Assembly: GCF_964204645.1 (NCBI RefSeq)
Contig: NC_134029.1
Location: 9,848,850 to 9,912,849 of the forward strand
DNA from: Tubulanus polymorphus
Lineage: Eukaryota > Nemertea > Palaeonemertea > Tubulaniformes > Tubulanidae
Direction: 5' to 3'
DNA length: 64,000 bases
Part shown: positions 39,601-50,900 of the stretch, in pieces
Layout: each line of letters opens with the position of its first letter
Position numbering within the stretch: the stretch's first letter is position 1
The notes under the pieces: model-generated
Database searches by the model: none
Told to the model about the DNA's origin: nothing
The model's input: only the letters and a program-made list of their open reading frames with translations
Made by a program: the position numbers and the translations under genes

Positions 39601-42600
39601 TACTGGTTTGCCATCTAGGAACTGAAATCGAATCAGCACCGCACTATGGTCATCAATGGTCCTGAAATATTGGAAAGATTTTAACTACGGAAGCGTCCTG
39701 GGTCATAATTTAGGAAAAATAAAATTTTAATTTTTCGTCACGATACATCACATCATCTGAAATAAATATATTTTGATAGTTTCCCCCATTTTATGTCGAT
39801 TCATTATCTCAACATTAATTAATTTACGTTTGATAACAAATTTTGCCGATATTGTTTCGAGTTATCATCACGACATTAAATTCATTAACGATGAATAAAG
39901 TTTTGCTGATTTTATGTCGTTATTATCTCGAATTTTTATTTTCTATTTTTCGTAAATTATTGTATATCGATATAATAACTCAACACAAAATCCGGAACAG
40001 TTTTGATGAATCATAAATAATTTTGTGTTGAGATATATCTTAACGCAAAATCTGCAAAACTGTTTATCAATCATGAATGAAATTATGTCGAGATAATAAC
40101 TTGATAATAAATGAAACCTTTTTATTTTTCGTAAATGATGTACCCTAGACAGCAGTGAATCTAAATAAAAAATCGGATTTTGAGTTAAACAAGAACATTT
40201 CTGATTTAATGCCGATATTAATAACTCAATATGTGAAAGAATTGAAATTGAATGGTCACGTTTCCAATCGGACGAGGGGTCATATAATTCTGGTTCGGTT
40301 CGAGTTATTAGGTTATATCGAAGTTTCTCAATCGCGTGGAGTCATTATGCGCTGTGGAAACTTATGTAGAACGTATTTTTTTAAACTTCTTGGCTGTAAC
40401 CAGGACCCGATTCCATAGTTCTTGCTTAACGTTCGGGTTAACGCTCAAACTTTTTGACAATTTTGGAACTGAGCCCTGAGCGTAATTGATGTCATTACAA
40501 AATATGCAGGCACCAGTATAAACATACAATACCTTGCAATTTTGAATATTCTACTGCGATATTAATTCAAGTATTCATAAACCGCACTGCAAAATTTTCG
40601 TCCCCATCAGGCAGATTTAACAGTTACATAGTTAATGATTCCGTGAAAGTGACCATGTGCAATTACAAAATGTGCAAGGGTTACTAACACTAAAAATAAA
40701 GGAACTTAAAGAGATTAAAATCAAGTTAGCCTACATCCATCGAATCTAATGTTCATTCAGGATTCAACGGCACCGACGGCCTGCCTGGTCCGGTCGGTCG
40801 AATGGGTGACGTCGGCGAGCCAGGACAAATTGGACCCCCAGGACCATTGGGCCCGAAAGGGATGACCGGTAAACCAGGGCCTAGAGGACTTAAAGGTGAC
40901 CCAGGAACCTCGGCAAGTTCGTCTGGGTACTTTGCTGATATGCCGAACTGTACATGTAAGTTAGCGTGCTTGAAAAAAACAACAGCAACAATGAAATTGT
41001 TAGAAATTTGTTACCAATATTATTTTCTAAACATATCTATCAGGTAAAAAAGGCGAAAAAGGGCAACGTGGACTCATAGGATTTCGGGGATATCCCGGAA
41101 AAGAAGGTTTTTGCTTAAGATAAAAGCTTTCGATGTTGTCACCATATTTCCCCTGCATTAATCGATGTGAACAAATATGTATTAGAAATTAAATTCAAAT
41201 CTGACCATGACTGACAAAAGCTGTGAACGTACCCCGGTTTATGGACTTTTATAGGGTTCACTGATATAACTATAAGTTCATTGAGTTAACCCTATAGGAA
41301 TAAAATTAAAGCCGGTCTAGAAAACTGATCGTAGGAAACAAATACGAGTTCGTTATAACAGGGTCTACAGTATTTTTATAGTTCGTAGAACGTTGAGAGA
41401 AACCTGTAGAAGGGAGTGTGCGTGCTCAAAAAACCAAAATGATACAGCTTTGATTGTTCAGACTATAAACGTGATACATCTAGTTGTAACGGACTCGAAT
41501 CATCGCATGTTGCCAACAAAATCCTCGGATGATACAGATAAATGGTTCTAGAGTCTACTCTATAACAAGTCATTGCTAAAAATGTGTGTTGCACACTTCA
41601 ACCAAAACAAAAGTAAATTTTGTTATACGTTGTGCGTAGTTTAAAGAAACAGTTAATTCATCTAATGTTGTCCATTGTATCTATTTTGCATATCCATTTA
41701 TCATATTATTATCTATTTTCTATGTATCTATTTCATATTATCAATTTTGTTCAACTATCGTTACTTTTACAGGTCCCCCAGGCCCACCTGGACCTCCAGG
41801 TACGTAAACATTTAGATGATAATCTCACAGCATCTTGGCATTACAAGTTGGAAAGTCCCTTAACTAGGACTGAATAAAACAGAGAACATTGTTATTAATA
41901 TTCATATAGGGCCAGTGACGCATGGTTTGCCAGGAACGCGAGGGCCACGTGGTCACAAGGGTGAGAAGGGCGACAGAGGCCTCGACTGTAAGTAGGATAC
42001 ACGGTCATCAACGTTTCTGTTCGGTAGCATTCTAGATTCAGAGTTATTAATATACATATATTTCTAAGAAATGTTTTTCCTGTTCACGCGGCAGCGGTTC
42101 GAATCCCGCTAAAAATGAATGGATCAGCAAATAGGACATCGCCGTATCTGCACATTTATTTAATGTTTTTATGTTTGGTATGGTCATAAATGCAGGTAAA
42201 ATACGTATAAAAGTGTGTGTATGTTAATTGCCATCTTTCAAAACCAGTTTCAATTTTCAACGTTAAGTGTCGTAGGTCTAATTTTTGGTTCAGTATGTGT
42301 GTTTTTACCCCACAATACGTAGAGGAGATAAATGTGATATTGCCTAAATGAGCAATAAATGACCAAGTTCAAGCAAATTCATTCTCTATCAGGGGTTGAT
42401 TGTATATGAAAATTTTAAGCAAGTTATAATTCGACTCGGGTGTACCACCTTTTCTGGATTTTATATGACCACGTTTGTACTTAACATGTTTAATGTTTTC
42501 GTGACTGCTACGAAGACTTTGCGACTTCTCATCCGATTTCGATACTCCCCTTCTTAATTTAGCACGTTATATTTTACGTTCGTCATATGTTTTAATTTTT

Positions 42601-45053
42601 TCAAATGTTCGTTTTCGGCGTTATGGTACGATTTTGTACAGGTGGATTGGGTTTTTTAACTGAAAAATGCTAATCGTTTATTGGTACACGGTCACCGGTG
42701 ACTAGCATTTCCAGAGAATTTTCATAATATCCATGCGCCATCTATCGCACAACCTTCTTAGTATTTACGCTACTTTGTACTAAGTTGTTTCGAAATATAT
42801 TTTGTGGGTCAGTATTAATTGTTCTCTAATTGTGCGGGCTACCTAATTGCTACCTAAATCCATAATTTCTTTTATCCATGGGAATTTTACCATCAAATTC
42901 TCAGATAATCATCAGAACATACTGCAGAATTGAAAAGCAGGCTTTGTTAGGATTTCTGTATTTTATGAGATTTCTTTAAAATGAAAAACCATATAAATTA
43001 TGCTAATTAGGTCACGTGACGGACATAATTAGCGTGACAATTAATTTTTGAACACCAAAATGTTTGGCCACTTCGTTGCCCTCTCTGGGTTCAGTAACCT
43101 TTTCATAACTCTTATGGTATCTTTATACCAGGGGTTTTAGAAAATTCACCAACAATTTCTTCTGACTTCTGGCTCAGTACGGTGAGCGGGTATATGGCCA
43201 GTACTGAAAGGGTTAATGTTCAATCGTAAGAAAAAAACTGAGTTAAAATTGGAAACTACATGTAATTTATGTATAAGGATTTCACGATACATCAGTCTAC
43301 GAGTCCTGTACTTCTCCGTCCAGCTATACGTGTAGGCCTATAAGACTGCATTTTTCTACGGCCAATACGACGATAACTCAACTTTCAGCTCGTAAAAACG
43401 AGCTTTTGTATGACTTACCAAAAAGGCAACAAAAACGTGGGTCACACGTTAATCTTTGGACTCTTCTGTGATTCTATCGTGCAGAAACATACAAAAATAT
43501 CACTATAATGCATCAATTATTTTTTAGTGTTGACCATTAAACTTAGATGAATAATGTTTGATTTAAAAACTTTTTATATAATCTTTTTAATAGTTTGGTT
43601 ATTATTGGCAGATTGTCGTAGATGTATATGTCGGTTGAAAATTGAAACCTAAGCCAACAAAAATGATACCTTATTTCTCCTAATCGGCCGGGTCATCTTG
43701 TAAAATGCAACAAAATTTGTGATCAGTTCATTTCTAAAGCTGCCCGGTATGTTATGGTAAAATCGATCATTAAAAAACATTAATGTACAGGGTAGATGGG
43801 CGGCCGGCCGGGTGAATTTTCAAGCCAAGCAGAAATGAGAATCAAGGTATCAATTCTTCTTCCCTAAAATATTTTTCTGTCTGTAACTATACCAGAAAAT
43901 GGTTAGAAAAAATTTTCAATAAAAAATTACACAAGAAATTATTATATCAATATGTCCCAAGGATTGTCCGTTTGATGTGAGATGACCTAACATTCCAAAA
44001 TTATTTTCAGGTGGATCGACAGTAGCCCCTTACACAACCACAAGCGGTAAGCGAAAATAAATTCCAGCGTTTCCATAAAAACTGAAAAACTAGACAGGGC
44101 ACAAGTCACTTAGTTACTGTTAATGAGGAGTGAATATTCGATATTTTCATATTCTTTGCAGTTCCATTGACAACGACCATACCACCGACACTTGCTCCAA
44201 GAAAGAGAGGTAACAAATCTACGATATCTCATTTCAATCGTACATGCCTAAATGATCGATACGTATATACATGTACGCATGATCGATATTTTCAGAATGT
44301 AGAATACAACTAGTAGGAAAGCCCGTTTTTCAACGATACACGGGAATTTACTGGGGAGCCTGGATGAAAGACGCATCTCCGCCAAATGTGGCCGCGGCCA
44401 GTAAAGTATGGCTGACCAAACACTTTCACGGGCGATTTTTGCATGAATACAAAAATATGAATGACTTCATCGAAGATGAAGCTAGTAAAACATTTTCACT
44501 GCGGCATCGTTACCTCGGTACCGGCCACGTAGTGCACCGCGGTTCATTTTATTATCAAAGTTTCGGCGCGAACGTCGTGATCAAATTCAACTTGACCAGC
44601 GAAACGACCAGCGAAGTCGTAATACCGGATGCCGCCTATCGCAATCAAAAGTTCTTGTACAAAATGGAATACAACTATTTCGATTTTGCAATTGACGATA
44701 ACGGTTTATTCGTCATCTACGGCAGCAAAAGGAAAGAAAAGACGATGAAGGTGGTACAGCTTGATCCGGACACCCTTCAAATACTGGCCACTTGGAAACT
44801 GCGGCTGGATCACCGTCGCTACGGTAACGGTTTTGTAGTCTGCGGCATCCTGTATTTGATCAGAGACACGGAAACGCAGGACACTCAAATCAGCTACGCA
44901 TATGATTTGTATAAGAACGAAGAAATAACTGTCGACGTTCCGTTCTCAAATCCATTTGGCAAAAACAACATGGTGTCCTATTCGTACAGAGAAAATCGCA
45001 TTTACGCGTGGGACTTAGGAAATCAGTTGACCTATCCGTTACTGCTCGTCTGA
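21628..45053 (+). CDS. GLDN: Gliomedin/colmedin-type collagen and olfactomedin membrane protein
   Basis: Type II membrane protein of the gliomedin/colmedin family; vertebrate gliomedin organises neuron-glia contacts, while the role here is unknown. Exons: 21628-22023, 33845-33911, 34689-34736, 37286-37384, 37719-37826, 38042-38113, 38328-38417, 40761-40955, 41044-41106, 41773-41799, 41910-41987, 44011-44046, 44162-44209, 44296-45053. Total 2085 nt, 694 aa (human gliomedin 551). Order: cytoplasmic 1-14, TM 15-35, furin-like RVKR at 99-102, a [11 protein letters not shown] motif (122-132) followed by two Cys like the pre-collagen segment of gliomedin, Gly-X-Y repeats about 183-342, a Cys linker (NCTC), Gly-X-Y about 361-412, a Ser/Thr/Pro linker, and an olfactomedin domain 443-694 in one exon, with the paired Cys (ECRIQ and VVCGI). 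All introns from exon 2 on are phase 1. Further phase-1 exons could hide in the long introns. Confidence 0.92.
22748..22802. repeat. Short perfect inverted repeat (hairpin)
   Basis: ATGTTCACACTCAG (22748-22761) pairs perfectly with CTGAGTGTGAACAT (22789-22802) across a 27-nt spacer, inside colmedin intron 1. It could be a small foldback remnant or an expressed hairpin. Confidence 0.7.
24707..24740. repeat. 34-bp near-perfect palindrome
   Basis: CAGGGAAGTGTGATGA is followed, after a 2-nt loop, by its exact reverse complement. The arms are 16 bp. It lies in colmedin intron 1 and would form a cruciform or a tight RNA hairpin. Confidence 0.85.
28630..28985 (+). mobile_element. Retroposon 3'-end remnant with ATTGA tail
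   Basis: A GC-richer segment ends in AATAAATATATTGAATTGAA and further ATTGA units, a short tandem tail like those of CR1-like LINEs and related SINEs. No intact reverse transcriptase is present. The left boundary is a guess. Confidence 0.4.
31658..32290. mobile_element. Foldback-type element with iterated terminal repeats
   Basis: The left end carries three or four roughly 15-16-bp units of the form AGGTAAAAATTCC (31658-31720). The right end carries the same units inverted (ATTTTTACCTCT, AATTTACCTCTGACATTT, 32195-32275). The interior is AT-rich and non-coding. Iterated inverted termini around a short spacer are the hallmark of foldback DNA elements. Exact ends and target duplication were not determined. 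Confidence 0.5.
32377..32414. repeat. TG microsatellite
   Basis: An imperfect (TG)n run with two TATG interruptions, adjoining the right arm of the foldback element. Confidence 0.85.
38768..38895 (+). repeat. Dispersed repeat, copy A
   Basis: About 128 bp in colmedin intron 7 closely matches 53083-53210 in the same orientation, including TACGAATAC, TTTCC(A/G)TGGTATA, GGAGGAAAA and AACT(T/G)GGCTCA-like blocks. Two copies 14 kb apart in unrelated introns mark an interspersed repeat family. Confidence 0.6.
39780..40120. repeat. Degenerate repeat array with TCGAGATAATAAC-like units
   Basis: Units such as GTCGAGATAATAAC and inverted TTATTATCTCGA, mixed with TTTTG(C/T)GATTTTATGTCG, recur six or more times in both orientations within colmedin intron 7. 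It resembles low-complexity satellite or foldback DNA, comparable in style to the cluster near 3 kb. Boundaries are approximate. Confidence 0.45.
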
Positions 45054-45075
45054 TCCTCGCTTCCCAGCAACTTGT

Positions 45076-45081
45076 ATTAAA
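45076..45081 (+). terminator. Candidate poly(A) signal, colmedin gene
   Basis: ATTAAA 23 bp after the stop codon, the common variant signal. It would give a very short 3' UTR, so a downstream alternative is possible. Confidence 0.35.
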
Positions 45082-45454
45082 TACTTGGGCTGACCAGTTG
45101 TTTATAACTAGGTTTAAACTCAAATAGTTACTTATGACAATTGCGCACCAGCTGTCAATTTAAGAAGATAAGGTACTCAAGTAACAACATTGTCTTCAGG
45201 TGGTTTGAGGCGGCAAGCGAACCCATGCAATTGTTCGATGACACATGCTTTACAGAGACATAGTTTTTTTGTAGAAGCAAATTTGTTGATAGAGTACCGC
45301 CTTAACCTCCTTATTGCGCCGGAATATACAGGATCATAAAAAATCACTAGAGAAGTCTGTGATTGAAAATAACTGAAACATTTGATATATTGGCAAAGAC
45401 CAACAAGGATCACGCGGTTAAACTACGCAATGAATCGCGAGAGACGAGTAAAAC

Positions 45455-45757
45455 ATAAATCCCACAATTACGAGATCGAAAAAGTTTTTAAAATATCGTA
45501 TTAAAATTTATTTAGGACCCGAATTTTCGGGCCCTATATTATATCTATCAACAAGAACGACCCACTATTGCCTCTCTGGTCACTTTTAGTTTTATATGCA
45601 ATAGTGTGTGTCGTTCTGGTTGATATTGTCATACTTGCAGTTATTCCTTGGAAAAGGTTTTTAATGTAAAACCGAAAATTCGGGTTCTCAATAAATTTGA
45701 ATAGTTTCGATATTTCAAAAGCTTTTTCGATCTCGTGATTGTGGGATTTATATATTA
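45455..45757. mobile_element. Foldback (long hairpin) MITE
   Basis: The two halves are near reverse complements over about 130 bp each. Left end ATAAATCCCACAATTACGAG; the right end read inverted gives ATAAATCCCACAATCACGAG. The match continues through GATCGAAAAAG, a CCCGAATTTTCGG block and CAAC(A/C)AGAACGAC..CACTATTGC near the centre. It sits just downstream of the colmedin gene and codes for nothing. Confidence 0.75.
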
Positions 45758-45890
45758 CCAACAAGGGTTAATTTTCGCCGGATAAAAACTCAATTCTTTC
45801 TAATGATATTCATGTGATGACAACTAATCATTACTACGATTGCCCCCATTGACTTCACTTGCCTCAGACGAAATCAATGTGCGCCGTTAC

Positions 45891-46627
45891 CAGGGGCGGA
45901 TCCAGGGTCCAATTATGGCTGCCCTAAGAAAAAGGGCACATTATAGGAATAACCCCAACGACCAGTAGCAGTCATTTTAAACGATTTTTTTTTTGTAAAC
46001 GACCGGACTGTAACATGATGCCATTTGCATTTCACTTTTTTTTCTGTGACTTTTTCAACGCGCCCGTAGCTACGAGTTTCACATGACAGGCACAAACTTT
46101 GCCAGAAAAGGGCACATTCCTGCGCAAAAAATTAAAGCAGAAAACAGATGCTCTATTTTGCCCACTTACAGTAAAAGTAAGATTCAGACAGCAAATTCTT
46201 TTCTGACAGCGAATTGCCTTTTTATTTGAAAGCTACCTTTTTCGGCATACTCTCTGAATGAATGTGCTTCAAGGCAGGAAAATTCTAAAGGTTCTTGAGA
46301 TGTTCTTACTTTTCTTCAATTTTGATGCCTTCAATTTTCAACACATCATATTCAGTACCAATATATTCTATTCTTATATGCCCTTTTCACACATTTAGGC
46401 TGCTCTTTCCAGAAAATACTCAATACGTGCGATTGAATAGTCGAAACACCATTCAGGACCCTAAAGAAACAATTGTTTGAGGCACACCCTCAGGACCATG
46501 TGCCTGAAAAGACATTTGAAAAGTTTTCAAATTCATCTCGAATGTTTTCTCCCTTGATCCAAGATGGGCATTGCGGATTTTTGAGAGCCTCACGTGAGGC
46601 ATGTGAGGTACCCTAAATCCGCCACTG
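45891..46627. mobile_element. Non-autonomous hAT-like element, 737 bp
   Basis: The left terminus is CAGGGGCGGATCCAGGGT. The right terminus, inverted, is CAGTGGCGGATTTAGGGT, matching at 15 of 18 positions. Both flanks carry GTTAC (45886-45890 and 46628-46632), probably the remains of a longer target duplication. The CAGGGGCGGA start is typical of hAT termini. No transposase is present. Confidence 0.65.
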
Positions 46628-47922
46628 GTTACAACCGAGGCAAGCGTAGTCCAATGTCCATAACTAAACCTGAAACCTGAAACAGGGCAACCCCTGTAGA
46701 GTGTAGACAGCTTTTGAGTTATGATGTAAATCTTTGGCAATAATCCGTCAATTCCTTCCATGCACGGAAATATAGTAAGTAGTAGGGATACTAATTAAAA
46801 TATTATTAAAAAGGTTTATTGTTACTATTACATGATCATTGTACGTAGAAAGTTGATAATTGTACAGAAAAATTACTTTTATAAATACAAGAATGCCTTC
46901 GGGATATAATAATCCCAGGACTGAAATATATCAGATTTCGCTTGATAACTGTAGACAATCATTTCAGATGGATGGAATAGTGGAGTACAGACATAGGAAC
47001 AGTGGCAAATATTCATTTTTGGAAAAGTGCCTCATTAAACACACTGATTTCACGATTTGAACGTCTTAAAAACGTACATGAAAAAATTGATCTTAAATAT
47101 GTAAAAGTTGTAAATTTTCCTCAGTGCAAGAGAACTCACAATTGTTCCCTACTAGATATACGGCTGCTCCAATCCAAATCATTTCCTATGGCCCTGGATC
47201 ACGACCAAGTACAATATACATACATACTTACAATCATATCCAAGATTTATGACACTGCAGTCAGATCCGCCTAATTCAGATCATTTATATCTGGATTTTC
47301 ATTCGGATATTATTTACAGCCCATTGATACATGAAAAATATGTATGTAAAATATGATCTTCAAACCAGATTTCTCATAAAATATAAATTGAATCAGTCCT
47401 AACTGACCCAAATTATCGTAAGCGGGTGATTTTCACCAAGTGTCGTGGTGATAGAACATCTACAGCCTGGCATTTGTAGACAAATTTTCTAATATCGAAT
47501 CCCTAGTTCATTTCCTAGTGATTTATAAATTAAAATGCAATACGTGAAATTGTGAACCCGAATAGATAAGAAAATCGGAAGAATATTGATATTAAGTATT
47601 GAACATCATAGGGAATCGTTCCGGGTAGCATGTGATTGATGGATGCCTACCACTACATAAAGACAGTCAGATAATTTCAACTAACTTGAACTCGAATTCC
47701 CAATGGATGACAAAAAAAAGAACTTTTACAAGTTTCAACATAATAAAATTTATTCTGTCTTTATATTCTTCATGCACTATCTCTGAGACATCAGAAGCGA
47801 TATGAAACAACGCATCTCTCATACCAGATCAGCTGTGAAGTTGATTCGCTACTTTTCCGAGGACCACTTTGGTACAGTTCTCATTCTCGTAGATAATCCC
47901 GATGTAATTTAACAATTTCCTA
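46628..47922. other. Intergenic, no gene seen
   Basis: Between the hAT-like element and the WBP4 stop codon. Open frames here are short and unremarkable. The proximal part (47750-47922) should be the WBP4 3' UTR. Confidence 0.45.
47749..47754 (-). terminator. Candidate poly(A) signal, WBP4
   Basis: AATAAA on the minus strand, 169 bp beyond the WBP4 stop codon. Confidence 0.45.
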
Positions 47923-50900
47923 TCAATCTTCCTCATCACGTCTGCGTATATTCCGAGAACCGGCCATTTTGCGTTTTTTAAAACTAACCGGCTCTGTGAT
48001 AGCTTTAGCATTTTTTGATAAAGTTACTATTTTCTCTTTAAATTTGAATTTTGGAATATCTGGAGGTGAAGCCGACTGTTGAGGTGGGGCATTTACTTCA
48101 TAATTCGATTTTGGTAGCTGTAAATCTGGTAATTTCCTACAAGAAATCAAACAACTAATGTTATGCTTTTAGAAATTCTATTTCATAGACAGCAGACTTT
48201 CTTATCTCAAATGCTTTCAGAACAAATCATCACTTTAGCAATGTGAACTAAGTTCTATTGTCCAACTTAAATTGGAATTCACCTTACTCAAATGAAAATC
48301 ACTGTTTCCAATTGATTCAAGTTAGGAGTCTACTGTATATATTTGACATTGGACTGGTATGAGCAGTAGACAAATTGGGCAAGCACTGGGCCATCCCACT
48401 AGCAACAAAAAATAATTTTTTTATAATGTTCAGTGAGTATGGTTTGCTCACAGTAGTAACTGTAAGTCACAAGCAGTGATACTTGACAAATTCCGACATA
48501 CATGTAGATTCATTTGAAATTTAAGCTTTGAATCATCTAGTTTATTCTAGTTTATTTATGGGAATACAAATCTAAACCACATGGTCATTTACTGCTGCAT
48601 ACCGAATAAATAAACTGCATGTTTGATGTCCAGCTCAAGTGCTCTCAGATGCATTCAGGTATTTTTGAATGTGTAAATAAGTAAAACCATATAAGAAGAA
48701 AACAAGAAAACTAAGAACTTTTTGGCCCAAAAATCACGTGGCAGTTTCCAGATCAAGTTTTTAACAAGTGGAACCGGAGATAGAAATGTTGCCCTGGTTA
48801 ACCCTTTTAAGCTCAAGTTTTTTACACTGCGACTACCCTAGAAATTCAATTATTTTCGGTCATTGTTGCGCTTTTCGACAACTCATATTTGAAGCCATTA
48901 AGTTAAAAAACAATCAGTCCTATGGCTTAGCAGTGACATAAACAATTGTAGACAATATTATGACCTTTCATATGATACCAGGTTTGAGTATTTTAGTTAC
49001 ATAGCATTGGTCAGTATTTGCCAGATTCATCAGAGGCGGGGCCAGGACTTGGCCTTGAGAAGTGTTTGATTTTCGTTGTCTATATCATAAATATCATCTG
49101 CACTTTTTTATAAAGTCATTGGATTCACTGTCTATTAGTTCTAAATCATCGTCTCCAAACTCATCATAAGCAATGATTTATAATAAAACTTGATCTATAT
49201 TCATGATTTTACCTTACTTATTTCGAAAAAATGACAAATTTTGACTCAAAAACAATGAATTGCAACCATCAGAAATTTTTACGGCGAATAATAGACAGAA
49301 ACGCCATCTACCGACTAATGATGTGCTATGATGAAAACCTGTAGGTGAAACGACAATAATTTACACTTTTAACAGCGCACCTAGGGTCAAGCATGAACTT
49401 AAAAGAGTTAAGGTTGGCACTTCTTGTAAATTGGCACCTGAAAAAATTTTGCCTCTTTGTATTCTGAGCATACTATCACCCATTGGCTGTTGTGGTAAAT
49501 GACAAAGGATCATTGTTTCCCATAGTAATTGTAATGTTTGCAGGCGCAAAATATTTGAATTTTTTGTCGCAAAAGTTTGAATCATCGAGAGCCCGGGATA
49601 CAAAGAGACAAAATTCTTCTGGAATTGGAATTATCGGTGCATCTCATTACAGGATAAAGATTGATACTGAACCAATTTCAGAAATTGCCAGTAGTCCCGA
49701 ATTTTCGGGGTATATTTAAGAAGTATGGAGAAAGGTGTGTTTATCGCCTTTCTTTATAATATAGAATAGACAAGTGAAGCCCGTTGCATCATGAGTAAAT
49801 TCATTATGAAACATGGCAGATGATTGAAGTAGGGATAACATATCGTTGGAGAATTATTAAGCACTTCTCCATTATCAAAGCCCATATTCAAATGCCTGTG
49901 CAACGTTTTATGGAAATCCCATCAAAAATTGCAAGCCATATTGTGCTAACTAGAAATTCAAGGTGGCTGCACTGGTAGCCATTCCAGATGGCTGATAACC
50001 CCCACTTTCAATTAGGATGGACATCACACCTGTTCCAATCCTCGCTCCAAATTTCAGGAAAACCCATCAAGAATTGTGAATGTATCCTGTGGGATCTCAA
50101 GGAGATGGCAGACGCACATTTACTAATAAAAGATGGCTCTCCCAACCAATTTTGAACAAATATTTAACTGATCTAGATCATGGTTTTTTATTTCTTAGAA
50201 ACGTGTTATCCAGTTTATGTTCCTACATAATCAATTTTTCACTTGTGAAGGCCTTGATATCTCATTTCTCATAATATCGCTTTCTTTATAATATAGAATA
50301 GACAAGTGATGCCCGTTGCATCATGAGTAAATTCATTATGAAACATGGCAGATGATTGAAGTAGGGATAACATATCGTTGGAGAATTATTAAGCACTTCT
50401 CCATTATCAAAGCCCATATTCAAATGCCTGTGCAACGTTTTATGGAAATCCCATCAAAAATTGCAAGCCATATTGTGCTAACTAGAAATTCAAGGTGGCT
50501 GCACTGGTAGCCATTCCAGATGGCTGATAACCCCTACTTTCAATTAGGATGGACATCACACCTGTTCCAATCCTCGCTCCAAATTTCAGGAAAACCCATC
50601 AAGAATTGTGAATGTATCCTGTGGGATCTCAAGGAGATGGCAGACGCACATTTACTAATAAAAGATGGCTCTCCCAACCAATTTTGAACAAATATTTAAC
50701 TGATCTAGATCATGGTTTTTTATTTCTTAGAAACGTGTTATCCAGTTTATGTTCCTACATAATCAATTTTTCACTTGTGAAGGCCTTGATATCTCATTTC
50801 TCATAATATCGCTAAGCCGCCTGCATCACTCCCGAAAGACAAAATAAAAAGAAAATAAAGGCCAATGGTCCAGTAGCTCGCTAAACTAATGTAAAATAAA

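Noticed and set aside
42088-42111. GCGGTTCGAATCCCGC resembling a tRNA T-arm
   Set aside because: No matching A box, D-arm, anticodon arm or acceptor stem upstream. At best a fragment of a decayed tRNA-derived SINE.
43190-43216. GTACTGAAAGGGTTAA, like the right end of another TTAA element
   Set aside because: No matching left end with TTAA was found nearby, so an element cannot be delimited.
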